Shown here piece after piece: positions 35,760 through 44,850 of a DNA stretch of 64,000 nt. Numbering within the stretch: the stretch's first letter is position 1; each line of letters begins with the position of its first letter. The DNA is from an uncultured Lachnospiraceae bacterium (GTDB taxonomy: Bacteria > Bacillota > Clostridia > Lachnospirales > Lachnospiraceae): positions 85,965 through 149,964 of the forward strand of contig CAJTOK010000002.1 in NCBI GenBank assembly GCA_910577825.1. The letters are read 5' to 3'. The notes below the pieces were generated by a model. The model did not search any database. It saw nothing but the letters and a program-made list of their open reading frames with translations, and had not been told where the DNA came from. A program made the translations under genes and the position numbers.

Positions 35760-36596
35760 TTAATTTACCCCACATTTGCTACATGCAGGAAGCCCTCCTG
35801 TTTCTGGTTTTTTTACACGCCTTATATCCCTTTTAATCTTTGGGCAATCCCCATATTTATGGTACCTGTCACCATATGTTGTTATATAAACATTTGTAAG
35901 TTCTTTGGCATCAATATTTTTACAGCATTTTTCACATGCCTTATATTTTCCTCCTGATGAATTACGTTTTTCCCAGACATTATTCCCGCTTATTTCCCTT
36001 ACACTGGGTTTAAGATAAGTACATTTCCTGTTACAATGGTATACCTTGCCACTTTTTGTTATATAAACATAATCTGCCCCATCCTCCCCGCCATCACCTG
36101 CCATGCTTCTTCCAGAATAACTATTTATAACCATCTGCTGGTAGAAATCCAGTTTAAAAAATTCTGGACTAAGAAATGGTATTTTCATTTTATATGAAAC
36201 ATGGCATAATGGCAGTTCTGCTTTTTCATCATACTTTATAATAACCTTTTCATCCGCAAGGGCTGTTATTGCACCGGTTTTTGTTCCAAATGCTGCATAC
36301 TCCCTTGCACAATCAGCAAGGCTGTCTTCAATATAATTTATTCTGTACAGGCACTGGAAAATATAAAACAATGAAAATAATACAAGGAAAAATACTGGTA
36401 CACACAGTGAAGCCTCAACTGTTATTGAACCTTTTTTCTTATATAAAAACACACAGGAATATCCTTTATGTATTGTATCCTTACTTATATCTGTTAAGTT
36501 ATGCCGGGGAGCAATCCTGATATTTTGTGAGATTTTATATTTCTTTTTTATATTATTTCCTGTATAAAGGACACCCTGGCATGTTTTTATATCCAT
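35760..36596 (-). CDS. TadE-like pseudopilin with a cysteine-rich C-terminal tail
   Basis: A 278-residue protein with one membrane helix preceded by KKGSITVEAS, the pseudopilin-type leader. The C-terminus carries two related units, each beginning VYIT..G..YH, then a cysteine and a later C-x-x-C: YHCNRKCTYLK with CEKC, and YHKYGDCPKIK with CSKC. These look like small metal-binding or disulfide modules and are unusual on a pseudopilin. I chose ATG 36594-36596 for its GGGAGG site. Confidence 0.7.
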   Translation of the reverse strand: MDIKTCQGVLYTGNNIKKKYKISQNIRIAPRHNLTDISKDTIHKGYSCVFLYKKKGSITVEASLCVPVFFLVLFSLFYIFQCLYRINYIEDSLADCAREYAAFGTKTGAITALADEKVIIKYDEKAELPLCHVSYKMKIPFLSPEFFKLDFYQQMVINSYSGRSMAGDGGEDGADYVYITKSGKVYHCNRKCTYLKPSVREISGNNVWEKRNSSGGKYKACEKCCKNIDAKELTNVYITTYGDRYHKYGDCPKIKRDIRRVKKPETGGLPACSKCGVN

Positions 36597-36612
36597 ATGT
36601 ACCTCCCTGTTA

Positions 36613-38208
36613 TTATTTCCATACACCTTCAACATAACTATAACTGGCTGTTATGCACCGTCCTGCATTATTTGTCTTTATACCGCTAAAAAAATTTTTA
36701 TTAATATATGAAAAGGCATATGGTATATTATAGCTAATATTACATTCTGTTGCACATATACAGTCCCTGAACTCAAATGTCTGGTTAAAACGTTTTCTTA
36801 AATCAAACTGTATAATATCAATAAGCCTGTCTTTTAATTTCTGCTTTGGAACTAACAATTCAAGAAGCAGTAAATACTGTTCATAAGAAATATCTGAAGA
36901 AACTGCTCCTTTATCTGCCTTTTTATAGTCTTTTCCTTTCCTTTTAAAAAAACTGTGTGATACAGAACATATTTCACCATACTTCATTTTAAAATTTGCT
37001 GCACTTTTTATTAATGGCACTTTTTTGCCTTCAAGAAGGGCAGTTACATCAATACATGCCTCTTCAAATGCAAGTATTGTAAGGATTAACCATTGTATTC
37101 CTGTAATTAATGGTGCAATTCCTGTAAATCCAGCAATAGCTGTTGCTGTTGCAAGGCTTTTTGACTGGAACAAAGCATTTGTACTTACATACGCCATATT
37201 TACAAGAGTACGTATAACCAGCAGGCGTCTTACAATATATGCAAGGTTTTCTTTCTCAGTTTCTTTTCCTGCAATAAGATATTCAAGCCCGTAATGTACA
37301 GTATTAAATACGCTGTCAGCATATGATGATAAAACATCCTGTGCATAATAAATATATTTCAGTTTATCCGTATTGCTTCCTGCCTCTGCCTGCTCTAAAA
37401 GCTTGTCCTGGTCTAATTCTTTACTTTCTTCCCCTTCAAGCAGTGACTTGAAAAATCTGGCAGCAGATGAATTATCATCCTCCTTTTCTTTATTATAATT
37501 TTCTTTATCTGCTGCCTCAATTTTTGCTTCACTAACTTCTGAAGCATCACAAACAAGGGATAATAAACCATTATTAATAAGGTTTTTTAATGCTTTAAGC
37601 GGATTACCACCTGCGGAATCTTTTTCTAATTCTTTATCAAGTTCTTCATCTGATGGCTTCTGGTTCTTTTCTTCCTCCCCATTACTATTATCTGTATCAT
37701 AAGCCCCGTCTTCATACTTCTCTGCCTCATCCAGCCGCCCGTCTGCAGGGATTTCTTCTTTTTTATTCCTGCCAGCAAAATAACCTTTTACATTATCTGC
37801 AACAGAAGTAACAACATAATCTGATATCTGCCCCAGAAATACTTTATCTTCATCAAGTGTATAATAATCACCTGTTTCACATGAAATATCTTTTAATCTG
37901 TATAGATTTGAATATGTTTTTAAAGTATTTTCTGGTTTATATTCAAGATTCTTATTAAGGATTTCCGCCAGTTCCGCTTCAAAATCTGATAAACCGTATC
38001 CATTATAACCACCATATGCAAATAAACCATATTCATCATACAATTCTTTATTATAATTACCATAGACCATCTGGACAGCAGTGCTGGCCGCCACAGATAC
38101 ATAAGCTTCAGAAGTAACCACCCTTACATTTTCTATAAATGCAGTAACCAGGGAAAGCAGTATAATAAAAATAAATGTTAAAAATACAGTTATACTTCCC
38201 TTTTTAAT
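36613..38208 (-). CDS. DUF5702-type Tad-locus membrane protein, apparent ATT start
   Basis: This 531-residue protein begins KKGSITVFLTFIFIILLS, one membrane helix, then a large extracellular region with an acidic, low-complexity stretch (about 150-250) and further hydrophobic segments. Such proteins occur in clostridial Tad loci. No ATG, GTG or TTG exists in frame ahead of the helix. The frame opens after a stop with GAAAGGGG, 7 bases, then ATT (38206-38208). Starting at GTG 38119-38121 would delete the signal helix. Thus ATT is the likely initiator. The function is unknown. Confidence 0.7.
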   Translation of the reverse strand: MKKGSITVFLTFIFIILLSLVTAFIENVRVVTSEAYVSVAASTAVQMVYGNYNKELYDEYGLFAYGGYNGYGLSDFEAELAEILNKNLEYKPENTLKTYSNLYRLKDISCETGDYYTLDEDKVFLGQISDYVVTSVADNVKGYFAGRNKKEEIPADGRLDEAEKYEDGAYDTDNSNGEEEKNQKPSDEELDKELEKDSAGGNPLKALKNLINNGLLSLVCDASEVSEAKIEAADKENYNKEKEDDNSSAARFFKSLLEGEESKELDQDKLLEQAEAGSNTDKLKYIYYAQDVLSSYADSVFNTVHYGLEYLIAGKETEKENLAYIVRRLLVIRTLVNMAYVSTNALFQSKSLATATAIAGFTGIAPLITGIQWLILTILAFEEACIDVTALLEGKKVPLIKSAANFKMKYGEICSVSHSFFKRKGKDYKKADKGAVSSDISYEQYLLLLELLVPKQKLKDRLIDIIQFDLRKRFNQTFEFRDCICATECNISYNIPYAFSYINKNFFSGIKTNNAGRCITASYSYVEGVWK

Positions 38209-38236
38209 ATGCCTGCCCCTTTCTTATCCCAATTAT

Positions 38237-38455
38237 TTATACATTATGCTGCACTGGCTTTAAACTGCTTATTGTAATTTTTTTATTTATTTCATTGCTG
38301 TTTTTAGTTATGCTTCCAAATGCAGATTCAACTATATCTTTAATTTTGTTTCTAAAAATAACAACAAGCATAACAAGAACAACTAATATAAGGATTATTT
38401 CAACAATACCCACCCCGTTCTCCTCATACCAGAAAGCTTTTAACCATTTACCCAA
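38237..38455 (-). CDS. Flp1-like major pilin
   Basis: A 72-residue prepilin. A short leader (MGKWLKAFWYEENGVG) precedes a hydrophobic helix IVEIILILVVLVMLVVIF with the conserved glutamate 5 residues after the presumed cleavage site at EENGVG/IVE. The small size and the location between the TadC gene and the DUF5702-type gene mark it as the structural Flp-type pilin. It would be processed by one of the two A24 peptidases of the locus. Confidence 0.8.
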   Translation of the reverse strand: MGKWLKAFWYEENGVGIVEIILILVVLVMLVVIFRNKIKDIVESAFGSITKNSNEINKKITISSLKPVQHNV

Positions 38456-38470
38456 ATAAACATCCTCCTT

Positions 38471-39856
38471 CTACATATTCTGGAAAGCAGCATATATTAT
38501 TATTGCAAATACCTCTGCCATCATAATAACCATTGGCATTAATAATTTTGTGCCTGCCTGCTCTCCAAGTATTTTGGCATTTTCACGTCTCTCTTTTAAC
38601 ACATCAACAGCTTCATATTCAAGTATCTTTAAAAGGTCTGCCGAACCCTTTTTTAAATTCTGTACAAGTAATGTACTAAACTTCATATACTTTAAAAGCC
38701 CTGTCCTCCTTCCAAAAAGTTCATATGCTTTTGCTTCATTCATTCCATTTTCAAGGTGTCTTTCTGTCAGGAGCATTTCTTCATAAAGATATCTTTTCTT
38801 TCCCCCGTTCTGGAGTTTTCTTTTATATTCCGACGACATCCTGAGCCATGTGCCCTTGCAGTTAAGCCCTGCACCAATTAATAGTACAAATTTTTCAACA
38901 AACCCGGGATAGTCAATACGAAGTTCCTGTTCTCTCTGCTTTATCTTTTCATTTATCCTGCTGTCTATAAACACTGGTACAAGCATAATTATAATTAACC
39001 CTGATACAAGAATTAGCACAATATTATTATCATCTGGGACTTTATATGATACTTTCCTCCCGTCAACTTCTGCTGGCAGCTGTAAAAATTCCCTGCTGGC
39101 AGTCGCATCTGATAATTCTGAAAATATTTCATTCCATTTGTCCCAGAGCATTTCTTTTTCACTTTTATCTGCAGGAAGTACCGTAAATGAAAGCGGCATG
39201 GTTTTTTCATTGCCATAATATGAAAATACTGCTGTTATCTGCACTTCTTCTGGCTCTGTTATCCCGTTGCGTACAAGTGTGCCATCACTGCCAACTATAT
39301 TATTTGCATCACATTCCCATGATATTTCTATTGCATTATCTGGTATATAAGAAACAAGATTTAAACTCCTGCTTACCTTTTCAGGTGATTTATTTTCACC
39401 CAGATAATTATTTTTAACATAATCCATGGCTTCTTTTAACTTAGCTTCAAATTCCTTATCTGTATACTTTCTGGAAGGTATACAAAGTTCTGCCTCCTGC
39501 TGCCCATTATCAATAGAAATACTAAATTTTTCTTTCTTTTCCTGCCCTCCTGGCTGGTTTCTTTCTATAAAATATCCGTTTTTAAGAATATCCTCACTGC
39601 CAGATGTTGTAATAAAAATAAACAGAAAAAGTATTGTAATAAACACCACAATAATAATTATTGAAAATAACTTACAAAAGTAAAACCTCTCTGCACTGGT
39701 ACTGTCAAGCCCTGTATAAATCTTTTTTATATTTTCAACTTTACTGCTTTTTACTTGTATATGTAGTTTATTTTTAAGAAAACTATATATGCTGTCTGTA
39801 ACAGGATATAACTTTTTTACCAGTTTGCCATTCTCTATCTTAAACAGATATGTCAC
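38471..39856 (-). CDS. tadC: TadC-like type II secretion F-family protein
   Basis: A 461-residue inner-membrane platform protein with an N-terminal membrane helix (about 65-85), a soluble insert and a T2SSF-like domain (FVEKFVLLIGAGL, YLYEEMLLTERHLENG, KGSADLLKILEYEA). It starts with GTG (39854-39856), overlapping the tadB stop by 17 bases, and is followed by the pilin gene. It pairs with TadB to build the pilus assembly platform. Confidence 0.82.
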   Translation of the reverse strand: MTYLFKIENGKLVKKLYPVTDSIYSFLKNKLHIQVKSSKVENIKKIYTGLDSTSAERFYFCKLFSIIIIVVFITILFLFIFITTSGSEDILKNGYFIERNQPGGQEKKEKFSISIDNGQQEAELCIPSRKYTDKEFEAKLKEAMDYVKNNYLGENKSPEKVSRSLNLVSYIPDNAIEISWECDANNIVGSDGTLVRNGITEPEEVQITAVFSYYGNEKTMPLSFTVLPADKSEKEMLWDKWNEIFSELSDATASREFLQLPAEVDGRKVSYKVPDDNNIVLILVSGLIIIMLVPVFIDSRINEKIKQREQELRIDYPGFVEKFVLLIGAGLNCKGTWLRMSSEYKRKLQNGGKKRYLYEEMLLTERHLENGMNEAKAYELFGRRTGLLKYMKFSTLLVQNLKKGSADLLKILEYEAVDVLKERRENAKILGEQAGTKLLMPMVIMMAEVFAIIIYAAFQNM

Positions 39857-40580
39857 CTATCCTTCCACTCCATTTGTATGCAGCTATATAGACTACAAGA
39901 AGCACAGTCATTACAGGCCTGCCATTCCATGTATAAAGGCTGTCAAGAAACCCTGGTGAACTTATCCAGAAATATATTATTATTGCCAGAGGTATAACAG
40001 ACATAATCTTTCCTTCCATGCTTTTACCTGCTATCATTGTTTTTATTTCACGGCTTGTTTCTATTTTACTGCTAATCTTATCTGCAGCCTGCCTTGCAAC
40101 TTCAATAAGGTTTCCACCTGTACGTTTTGCAGTCTGGAATACTTCTGCAAAATTATTAATATCCTCAACATTGCAATACTGTGCAAATTCTGCAAGAACA
40201 ATTTCAAGCGGCTGGTTAAGCATAATTTTTGAATTAATCTTATCCAGTTCCTCAACCATTACAGAATTATTTCCATATAGAAGAATTAAATCCTCCTTTG
40301 CCTCTTTAAATGAATTTTCAACTGAATATCCCGCATTTAGCGCTGATGACACGGCCGTCATAACCTCCCTGAACTCTAAATTCATCTGCCACCGCCATTC
40401 TTCAATATGTTTCTTTTTACTGGAATGGATATTAAACAGCCCATAAATGACAGCTAAAATAAATGAAAGTATAACCAGTTTATAAAACAGGAATGAAAGT
40501 ATAAAAGCTTTGGCAAACCCTGTTGCAAATGCCTTTAAAAAGCCATTTTTGTTAATAATTTTACTTTTTGTTTCTTTCAA
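39840..40580 (-). CDS. tadB: TadB-like type II secretion F-family protein
   Basis: This 246-residue platform protein has membrane helices near the N-terminus and at the end, and a T2SSF domain (FREVMTAVSSALNAGYSVENSFKEA). I chose TTG 40578-40580, because AAAGGAG lies 5 bases upstream and right after the cpaF stop; the ATG at 40622 lies inside cpaF. It works with TadC and CpaF in Flp pilus assembly. Confidence 0.8.
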   Translation of the reverse strand: MKETKSKIINKNGFLKAFATGFAKAFILSFLFYKLVILSFILAVIYGLFNIHSSKKKHIEEWRWQMNLEFREVMTAVSSALNAGYSVENSFKEAKEDLILLYGNNSVMVEELDKINSKIMLNQPLEIVLAEFAQYCNVEDINNFAEVFQTAKRTGGNLIEVARQAADKISSKIETSREIKTMIAGKSMEGKIMSVIPLAIIIYFWISSPGFLDSLYTWNGRPVMTVLLVVYIAAYKWSGRIGDISV

Positions 40581-40590
40581 AACCACTCCT

Positions 40591-41836
40591 TTATAATATA
40601 AATCCATCAAGTAACCCTGCATGTGCCAGTTTATCTTTATTTAAAAGCTTGCTGCCTGTAGCTCGCAGTTCTCCTTTTATTTTTCCTTGTGCATCTGTTC
40701 CTGTTTCAACAAACTTATATATTGGCTGTACCATTATTTCATCATTTTTTACACCTGTTACTTCCGCAATTTCAAGCACCTTTCTTGACTTGTCCCTTAA
40801 TCTTCCAAGCTGTACTACTATATCAATAGCTGAAGCAATCTGGTTTCTTACAGCTAATAAAGGAATATCCATTCCCATAAGTACAAGTGTTTCAAGCCTG
40901 TTAAGCATATCCTGTGTACTGTTGGCATGTCCAGTGCTAAGGCTTCCGTCATGCCCTGTATTCATAACACTTAAAAGTTCACATGCAGCAGCATCCCTGA
41001 CCTCTCCCAAAATAATACGGTCGGGGACGCATACGCAATGCTGATTTAAGCAAATCACGTATTGTAACAGCATTTTTACCTTCAACATTGGCGTTCCTTA
41101 CCTCAAGCCTTACAAGGTTAGGAACCCCCCTTATCTGTAATTCTGCTGAATCTTCGATTGTAATTATCCTTTCATCAGATGGGATATAATTAGACAGCAC
41201 ATTAAGGAATGTAGTTTTTCCGCTGCCAGTGCCGCCGCTTATAAAAATATTATACCTGGCAACAACAAGCATTTTCAGGAAATCCGCAGCCTCTGCACTT
41301 ACAGAACCTATAGCAATAAGTTTGTCCATAGCCATGGGAACTTCTGGAAACTTTCTTATCGTTACAACCGGCCCGTTTAATGAAACGGGCGGTAATACTA
41401 TATTAACCCTTGAACCGTCCATAAGCCTTACATCCACAATAGGATTAGCTTCATTAACCATTCTGTTTACCCTTGCAACAATCTGCTGTATTACATCCTC
41501 AAGCTTCTGTACACTTGAAAAATGCGCTGGATATTCTGTTATCCTGCCGTCTTTTTCAATAAAAATATGCCCAGGCCCGTTTACCATAATTTCAGTAATC
41601 TCAGGGTTATCTACAATGTCCTGTAATACATCAAGTCCTTTTATTGAATTATATACACTTTTCACAAGATACTGTTTCTCATCTGCCGTAATATAAACTT
41701 CCCTGCTTTCCCATAAAACACTTCTCTCTATTGCCTCATATATTTCATCATCAGAATTATAATTTTCCTGTGATATACTGCCTATTAATTGTTCCTGCAG
41801 CTTCTTTTTTATTTTATCAAGCCTGTTAAAATTAAT
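40591..41836 (-). pseudogene. cpaF: cpaF/tadA pilus assembly ATPase, frameshifted
   Basis: A secretion ATPase of the CpaF/TadA family is encoded in two frames. Frame one gives the N-terminal domain (GLDVLQDIVDNPEITEIMVNG), the P-loop SGGTGSGKTTFLN and ALRMRP. Frame two continues DRIILGEVRDAA, with MNTGHDGSLSTGHANS, to the end. They join at a run of four C (41023-41026 on the plus strand as GGGG) where three would keep the frame. The start appears to be ATT 41834-41836, with AGGTGGG upstream, overlapping the tadZ stop. If the shift is real the pilus is off; a sequencing error is possible. Confidence 0.85.
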
Positions 41837-42773
41837 TGGACACCCACCTCTCTTTCATTATTACATATTTAATATTTTGTACAACCTTATCCATTCCATT
41901 GCGTATTAGAAGCCTTTCAAAAGAATGTTGTTTATTTTCCTGTAATTCTCCAGAGGCTTTGGGCAGAATTAATACATCACATATTCCAAAAAGTTTTAAT
42001 GCAGCCTCATTTATATAACCTGTATCAAAAACAATCTTGTCATACATCATGCCTCTTGCAAGCACATCAGTAAAATACTCCATATCATCTGCTGAAATAC
42101 TATATAAATCTCTGTAATCTTCAACTGGAAGTATATAACTATAGCCATCTTTATGGTGTTTTATTACTGATTCCAGTTTAAATGCAAGTTTATCTTTCTT
42201 CTGTTTTATATAATATATTGCTTCTGACATTCCATGTATATATTCACGCCCGCCTGCATTGTTTTCAAACTCTGCAAAACTGTCAAATATCTCCAGGTTA
42301 ATATACAACACATTATTATTTCCTGCCATGCTGGCACAAAGTTTTCTTGCATATGTGCTTGCCCCTGCACCGCCATATGGTGAAAATACAGCAGACAGTT
42401 CTGCCTGTCTTGAAGTATATGCTGGAAACATCCCTGGTATATTGTCATCTTCTGCTGCTTGTGCAAATATCTCTTTTAATATATGCCCTGCCGGCTGGTA
42501 TTTAAATATAACTGGATATTCCTTCTTACCTGTATACCCTCCGTCCGATAATACTATTATCTTCTTTATATTCTTTAATTTCCCTGCTTCATATGCCATA
42601 TCATCATTAACAAGAAATATATCTATCTTCCCATGTTCCACATATTCCCCTGCACTGTCTATACTGGTAAATATTACCAGGTCAATTAACATATTTTTAT
42701 GATGGCTGATATAATCTGAAAATTTATTAGAATATATTTCATCTGTTAAAACAGCAAGCAACATCCTTTTCAA
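41832..42773 (-). CDS. tadZ: TadZ/CpaE-like atypical ParA ATPase
   Basis: A 313-residue protein with an N-terminal receiver-like domain (about 1-110) lacking a clear phospho-site and a C-terminal ParA/MinD-type ATPase domain. The P-loop reads SPYGGAGASTYA, with alanine in place of the usual Walker lysine, a deviation in line with atypical TadZ proteins. It localises the Tad apparatus at the cell pole. It is directly upstream of cpaF, and their stop and start overlap. Confidence 0.78.
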   Translation of the reverse strand: MKRMLLAVLTDEIYSNKFSDYISHHKNMLIDLVIFTSIDSAGEYVEHGKIDIFLVNDDMAYEAGKLKNIKKIIVLSDGGYTGKKEYPVIFKYQPAGHILKEIFAQAAEDDNIPGMFPAYTSRQAELSAVFSPYGGAGASTYARKLCASMAGNNNVLYINLEIFDSFAEFENNAGGREYIHGMSEAIYYIKQKKDKLAFKLESVIKHHKDGYSYILPVEDYRDLYSISADDMEYFTDVLARGMMYDKIVFDTGYINEAALKLFGICDVLILPKASGELQENKQHSFERLLIRNGMDKVVQNIKYVIMKERWVSN

Positions 42774-42795
42774 TTTTTTAACATTCCTCCTTCCT

Positions 42796-43293
42796 TTAGA
42801 AAAATAATGTAATAAAATATGCTGCTGCCATTACAGGTGCAAGGCATATTGCAAATCCGCTGCCATCACGCTCCATGCAGTAATACCTGCTATCCATATT
42901 ATGGATATGTAAAATATAATAAATAAAAGCTTTTGTTCTTGATATTAGTGCCCTTTTTCTTATTAACTTTACAAGTGAAACAGCACCTGCCATTATTAAA
43001 AACAGCATTGACACTTTAGCAAGAAAAGCAAGTCCATACATTCCGCCTATTACAGACATAAGTTTAATATCACCTGCACCAATACCGCCTGTCATAAAAA
43101 CCGGGAAACCAATTAAGATTGTAATTATTATGCAGAATACAGTATTTAATATTCCATAAAAACCATTTGTAACAGTATTAAGGCATAAAGCAGTAACCCA
43201 GCCCGCTATAATAACAGGATTCCTGATTTTATAATCCCATAAATCACCTGCAACTGCACATATAAATACGTTTAACATAATAAATTCTTTCAT
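42796..43293 (-). CDS. A24-type prepilin peptidase, copy 2
   Basis: This 165-residue membrane peptidase has catalytic aspartates in VAGDLWDYKI (about residue 16) and GAGDIKLMSV (about 75). I chose ATG 43291-43293, because GGGAGG lies 8 bases upstream; the longer frame begins in non-homologous sequence. It is the first gene of the Tad operon. Having two A24 peptidases in one locus suggests separate substrates, for instance Flp pilin and TadE-like pseudopilins. Confidence 0.85.
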   Translation of the reverse strand: MKEFIMLNVFICAVAGDLWDYKIRNPVIIAGWVTALCLNTVTNGFYGILNTVFCIIITILIGFPVFMTGGIGAGDIKLMSVIGGMYGLAFLAKVSMLFLIMAGAVSLVKLIRKRALISRTKAFIYYILHIHNMDSRYYCMERDGSGFAICLAPVMAAAYFITLFF

Positions 43294-43390
43294 TGGTATT
43301 GCCTCCCTGCCAAAGTGTGGAAACAATATAACACTATATTCTGATTTTGTCAAACAATAGTATTTTTATATATCTTATACATATTTTTTA

Positions 43391-43660
43391 TTACATTATT
43401 GTTAAAATCCACTGGAAAACGTATAAAAAGCATACACCACTTATTCCAAGAAATGCTGAAACAAGCAGGCTGGTTTCATTAATATTTACATGGAAATTTT
43501 TCCCTGACATAAATATCAGGTAATTGCAGATACTAATAAAAATAATGCCTGAAAGCACTCTTACAAGCATATTGGCAAGCAGATTATAAGGATTAAAACT
43601 AAAGATTTTAGAGAGTATGAAAAAAATTAATAAAAATACCACTATGTACATTACATTCAT
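43391..43660 (-). CDS. bofA: BofA-family pro-sigma-K processing inhibitor
   Basis: An 89-residue protein that is almost all membrane. The C-terminal part HVNINETSLLVSAFLGISGVC is the BofA signature. In Bacillus, BofA holds the SpoIVFB protease inactive in the mother cell. Its presence points to a sporulating lineage. In related genomes bofA usually follows recR and yaaL on the same strand; here yaaL is divergent. It overlaps the 3' end of a small upstream ORF. Confidence 0.75.
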   Translation of the reverse strand: MNVMYIVVFLLIFFILSKIFSFNPYNLLANMLVRVLSGIIFISICNYLIFMSGKNFHVNINETSLLVSAFLGISGVCFLYVFQWILTIM

Positions 43661-43755
43661 TCTGTTTTGCCACCTTTCGCCATATTATCTATAAGCCTGG
43701 CAGTATCTCTGCCTATTATATTTGTATTAAGCATGTCTGTAAAAAATTCGTGCAT
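43657..43755 (-). CDS. Possible 32-residue ORF coupled to bofA
   Basis: An ATG (43753-43755) opens a 32-codon frame, MHEFFTDMLNTN to MAKGGKTE, whose TGA overlaps the bofA start as ATGA. A GGAAGAAAT-type site lies slightly far upstream. The frame stays open to about 43790 without another ATG, so it could be a remnant of a longer gene. Coupling to bofA is the only functional hint. Confidence 0.3.
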   Translation of the reverse strand: MHEFFTDMLNTNIIGRDTARLIDNMAKGGKTE

Positions 43756-43836
43756 ATCTGCATATTTCTTCCAACGCTGTCTATAATTATATATGAGAAC
43801 CCTTTGAACCATATTATTTTATTTGGAAGGACAACT

Positions 43837-44058
43837 ATGAATTTTTTAAAGACAAAGAAAAGAAACCCTCCTAAAAAAGAGGATTTCTTAAAAAAGGCTT
43901 TACTTGAGGCCCAGAAAAACTTTGAAGATGCGTACAAAGGACTGCAGAATGTAAATGACCCTGACCTTATAGACAGTTATATATACGCAATAAATTCTGC
44001 TACTTTAAGATACAAAGTTCTGCTGCATGAAGTCAAAATGATTAGTAATGACAAATAA
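43837..44058 (+). CDS. yaaL: YaaL-like DUF2508 protein
   Basis: This 73-residue charged protein matches the DUF2508/YaaL pattern: NFEDAYKGLQNVNDPDLIDSYIYAI and RYKVLLHEVK. YaaL is usually encoded between recR and bofA in Firmicutes, and its function is unknown. GGAAGGA precedes the ATG. It is divergent from bofA and ends adjacent to the C-terminal fragment of the split S8 protease gene, with no space for a terminator. Confidence 0.7.
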   Translation: MNFLKTKKRNPPKKEDFLKKALLEAQKNFEDAYKGLQNVNDPDLIDSYIYAINSATLRYKVLLHEVKMISNDK

Positions 44059-44215
44059 TTAATATCCACGCAGCCTTTCAAATACATTATATATATTAAG
44101 CCTGCCATTGCCCCACAACCTGTTAGGTTCTGCAATCCCGTCTGAATCTGCACCACGTATAAGATATTTCTGTATACTTACCGTATCCATTGTAATATCA
44201 TTACCACGCAAAACT
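44059..44215 (-). pseudogene. Split S8 protease gene, C-terminal piece
   Basis: This open stretch without a start encodes the end of a clostridial subtilisin-like protease: VLRGNDITMDTVSIQKYLIR, then NRLWGNGRLNIYNVFERLRG and a stop. It continues exactly the EWG that ends the middle piece across the 898-bp insertion. There is no Shine-Dalgarno, so it is not expressed alone. Joined to the other two pieces it completes a 598-codon frame. Confidence 0.8.
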
Positions 44216-44257
44216 CCCTTTGGTGTCAAATAGCTGTTATAAATTTTTAATATCTGT

Positions 44258-44850
44258 TTAATTCAAATTTCTTTTTTCCATATTGCTAACAGCAGTCAGA
44301 GCCCTGATATCTTCTAAATACCACTCGTCACATTCATCAAAATAAAATTTTTCTTTTCTCTTTTTAAATATCCTGAATGGCCTGCTCCCGGAATTATCAT
44401 AGATATGGCATATATCACAAATTTTAACTAAATCTTTTACCAGTTCCAGCGCCCTGTCATACCTTTTAATTATTTTATCTTCTGGTACATCATGTCCGCC
44501 TGATTCCACTCTTGACTTTACACGCCAGATATTAATCATTGGGTCTGCAGTAAGAATATAATAACAGCGTATAAAATATCCTTTATTCTTTGCTTTTTCC
44601 AGCAATTTTAAATTCCGCCCTGTTGACAGCACCGTTTCAAAACAAAACTCATTCATCTGGCTGATATGCTCTTCTCTTTGCCTTTCTGCTAACTGTGCCG
44701 CTTCAAGGCTAGAACATTTTATACTTTTTTAATTTCATCTGCATTAATATAATCCATTGGCGGCTTTAACAATTCAGTAATTGTACTCTTCCCTGAACCA
44801 TTAGGACCTGCAAATACCACAATTTCAGGATTTTTCTGAAATACGCTCAC
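44258..44850 (-). pseudogene. Zeta-toxin-like P-loop kinase, frameshifted
   Basis: Starting at GTG 44848-44850, 7 bases after AAAGGGG, the frame reads VVFAGPNGSGKSTITELL and NADEIKKV, then a stop. A second frame continues KCSSLEAAQLAERQREEH, FCFETVLSTGRN and GHDVPEDKIIKRY, the rest of a zeta-like kinase. The break is at a run of six A (ATT-AAAAAA-GT); seven A would keep the frame. This family phosphorylates nucleotide sugars or similar substrates. The frameshift would leave only the P-loop piece. A sequencing error is possible. Confidence 0.75.
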
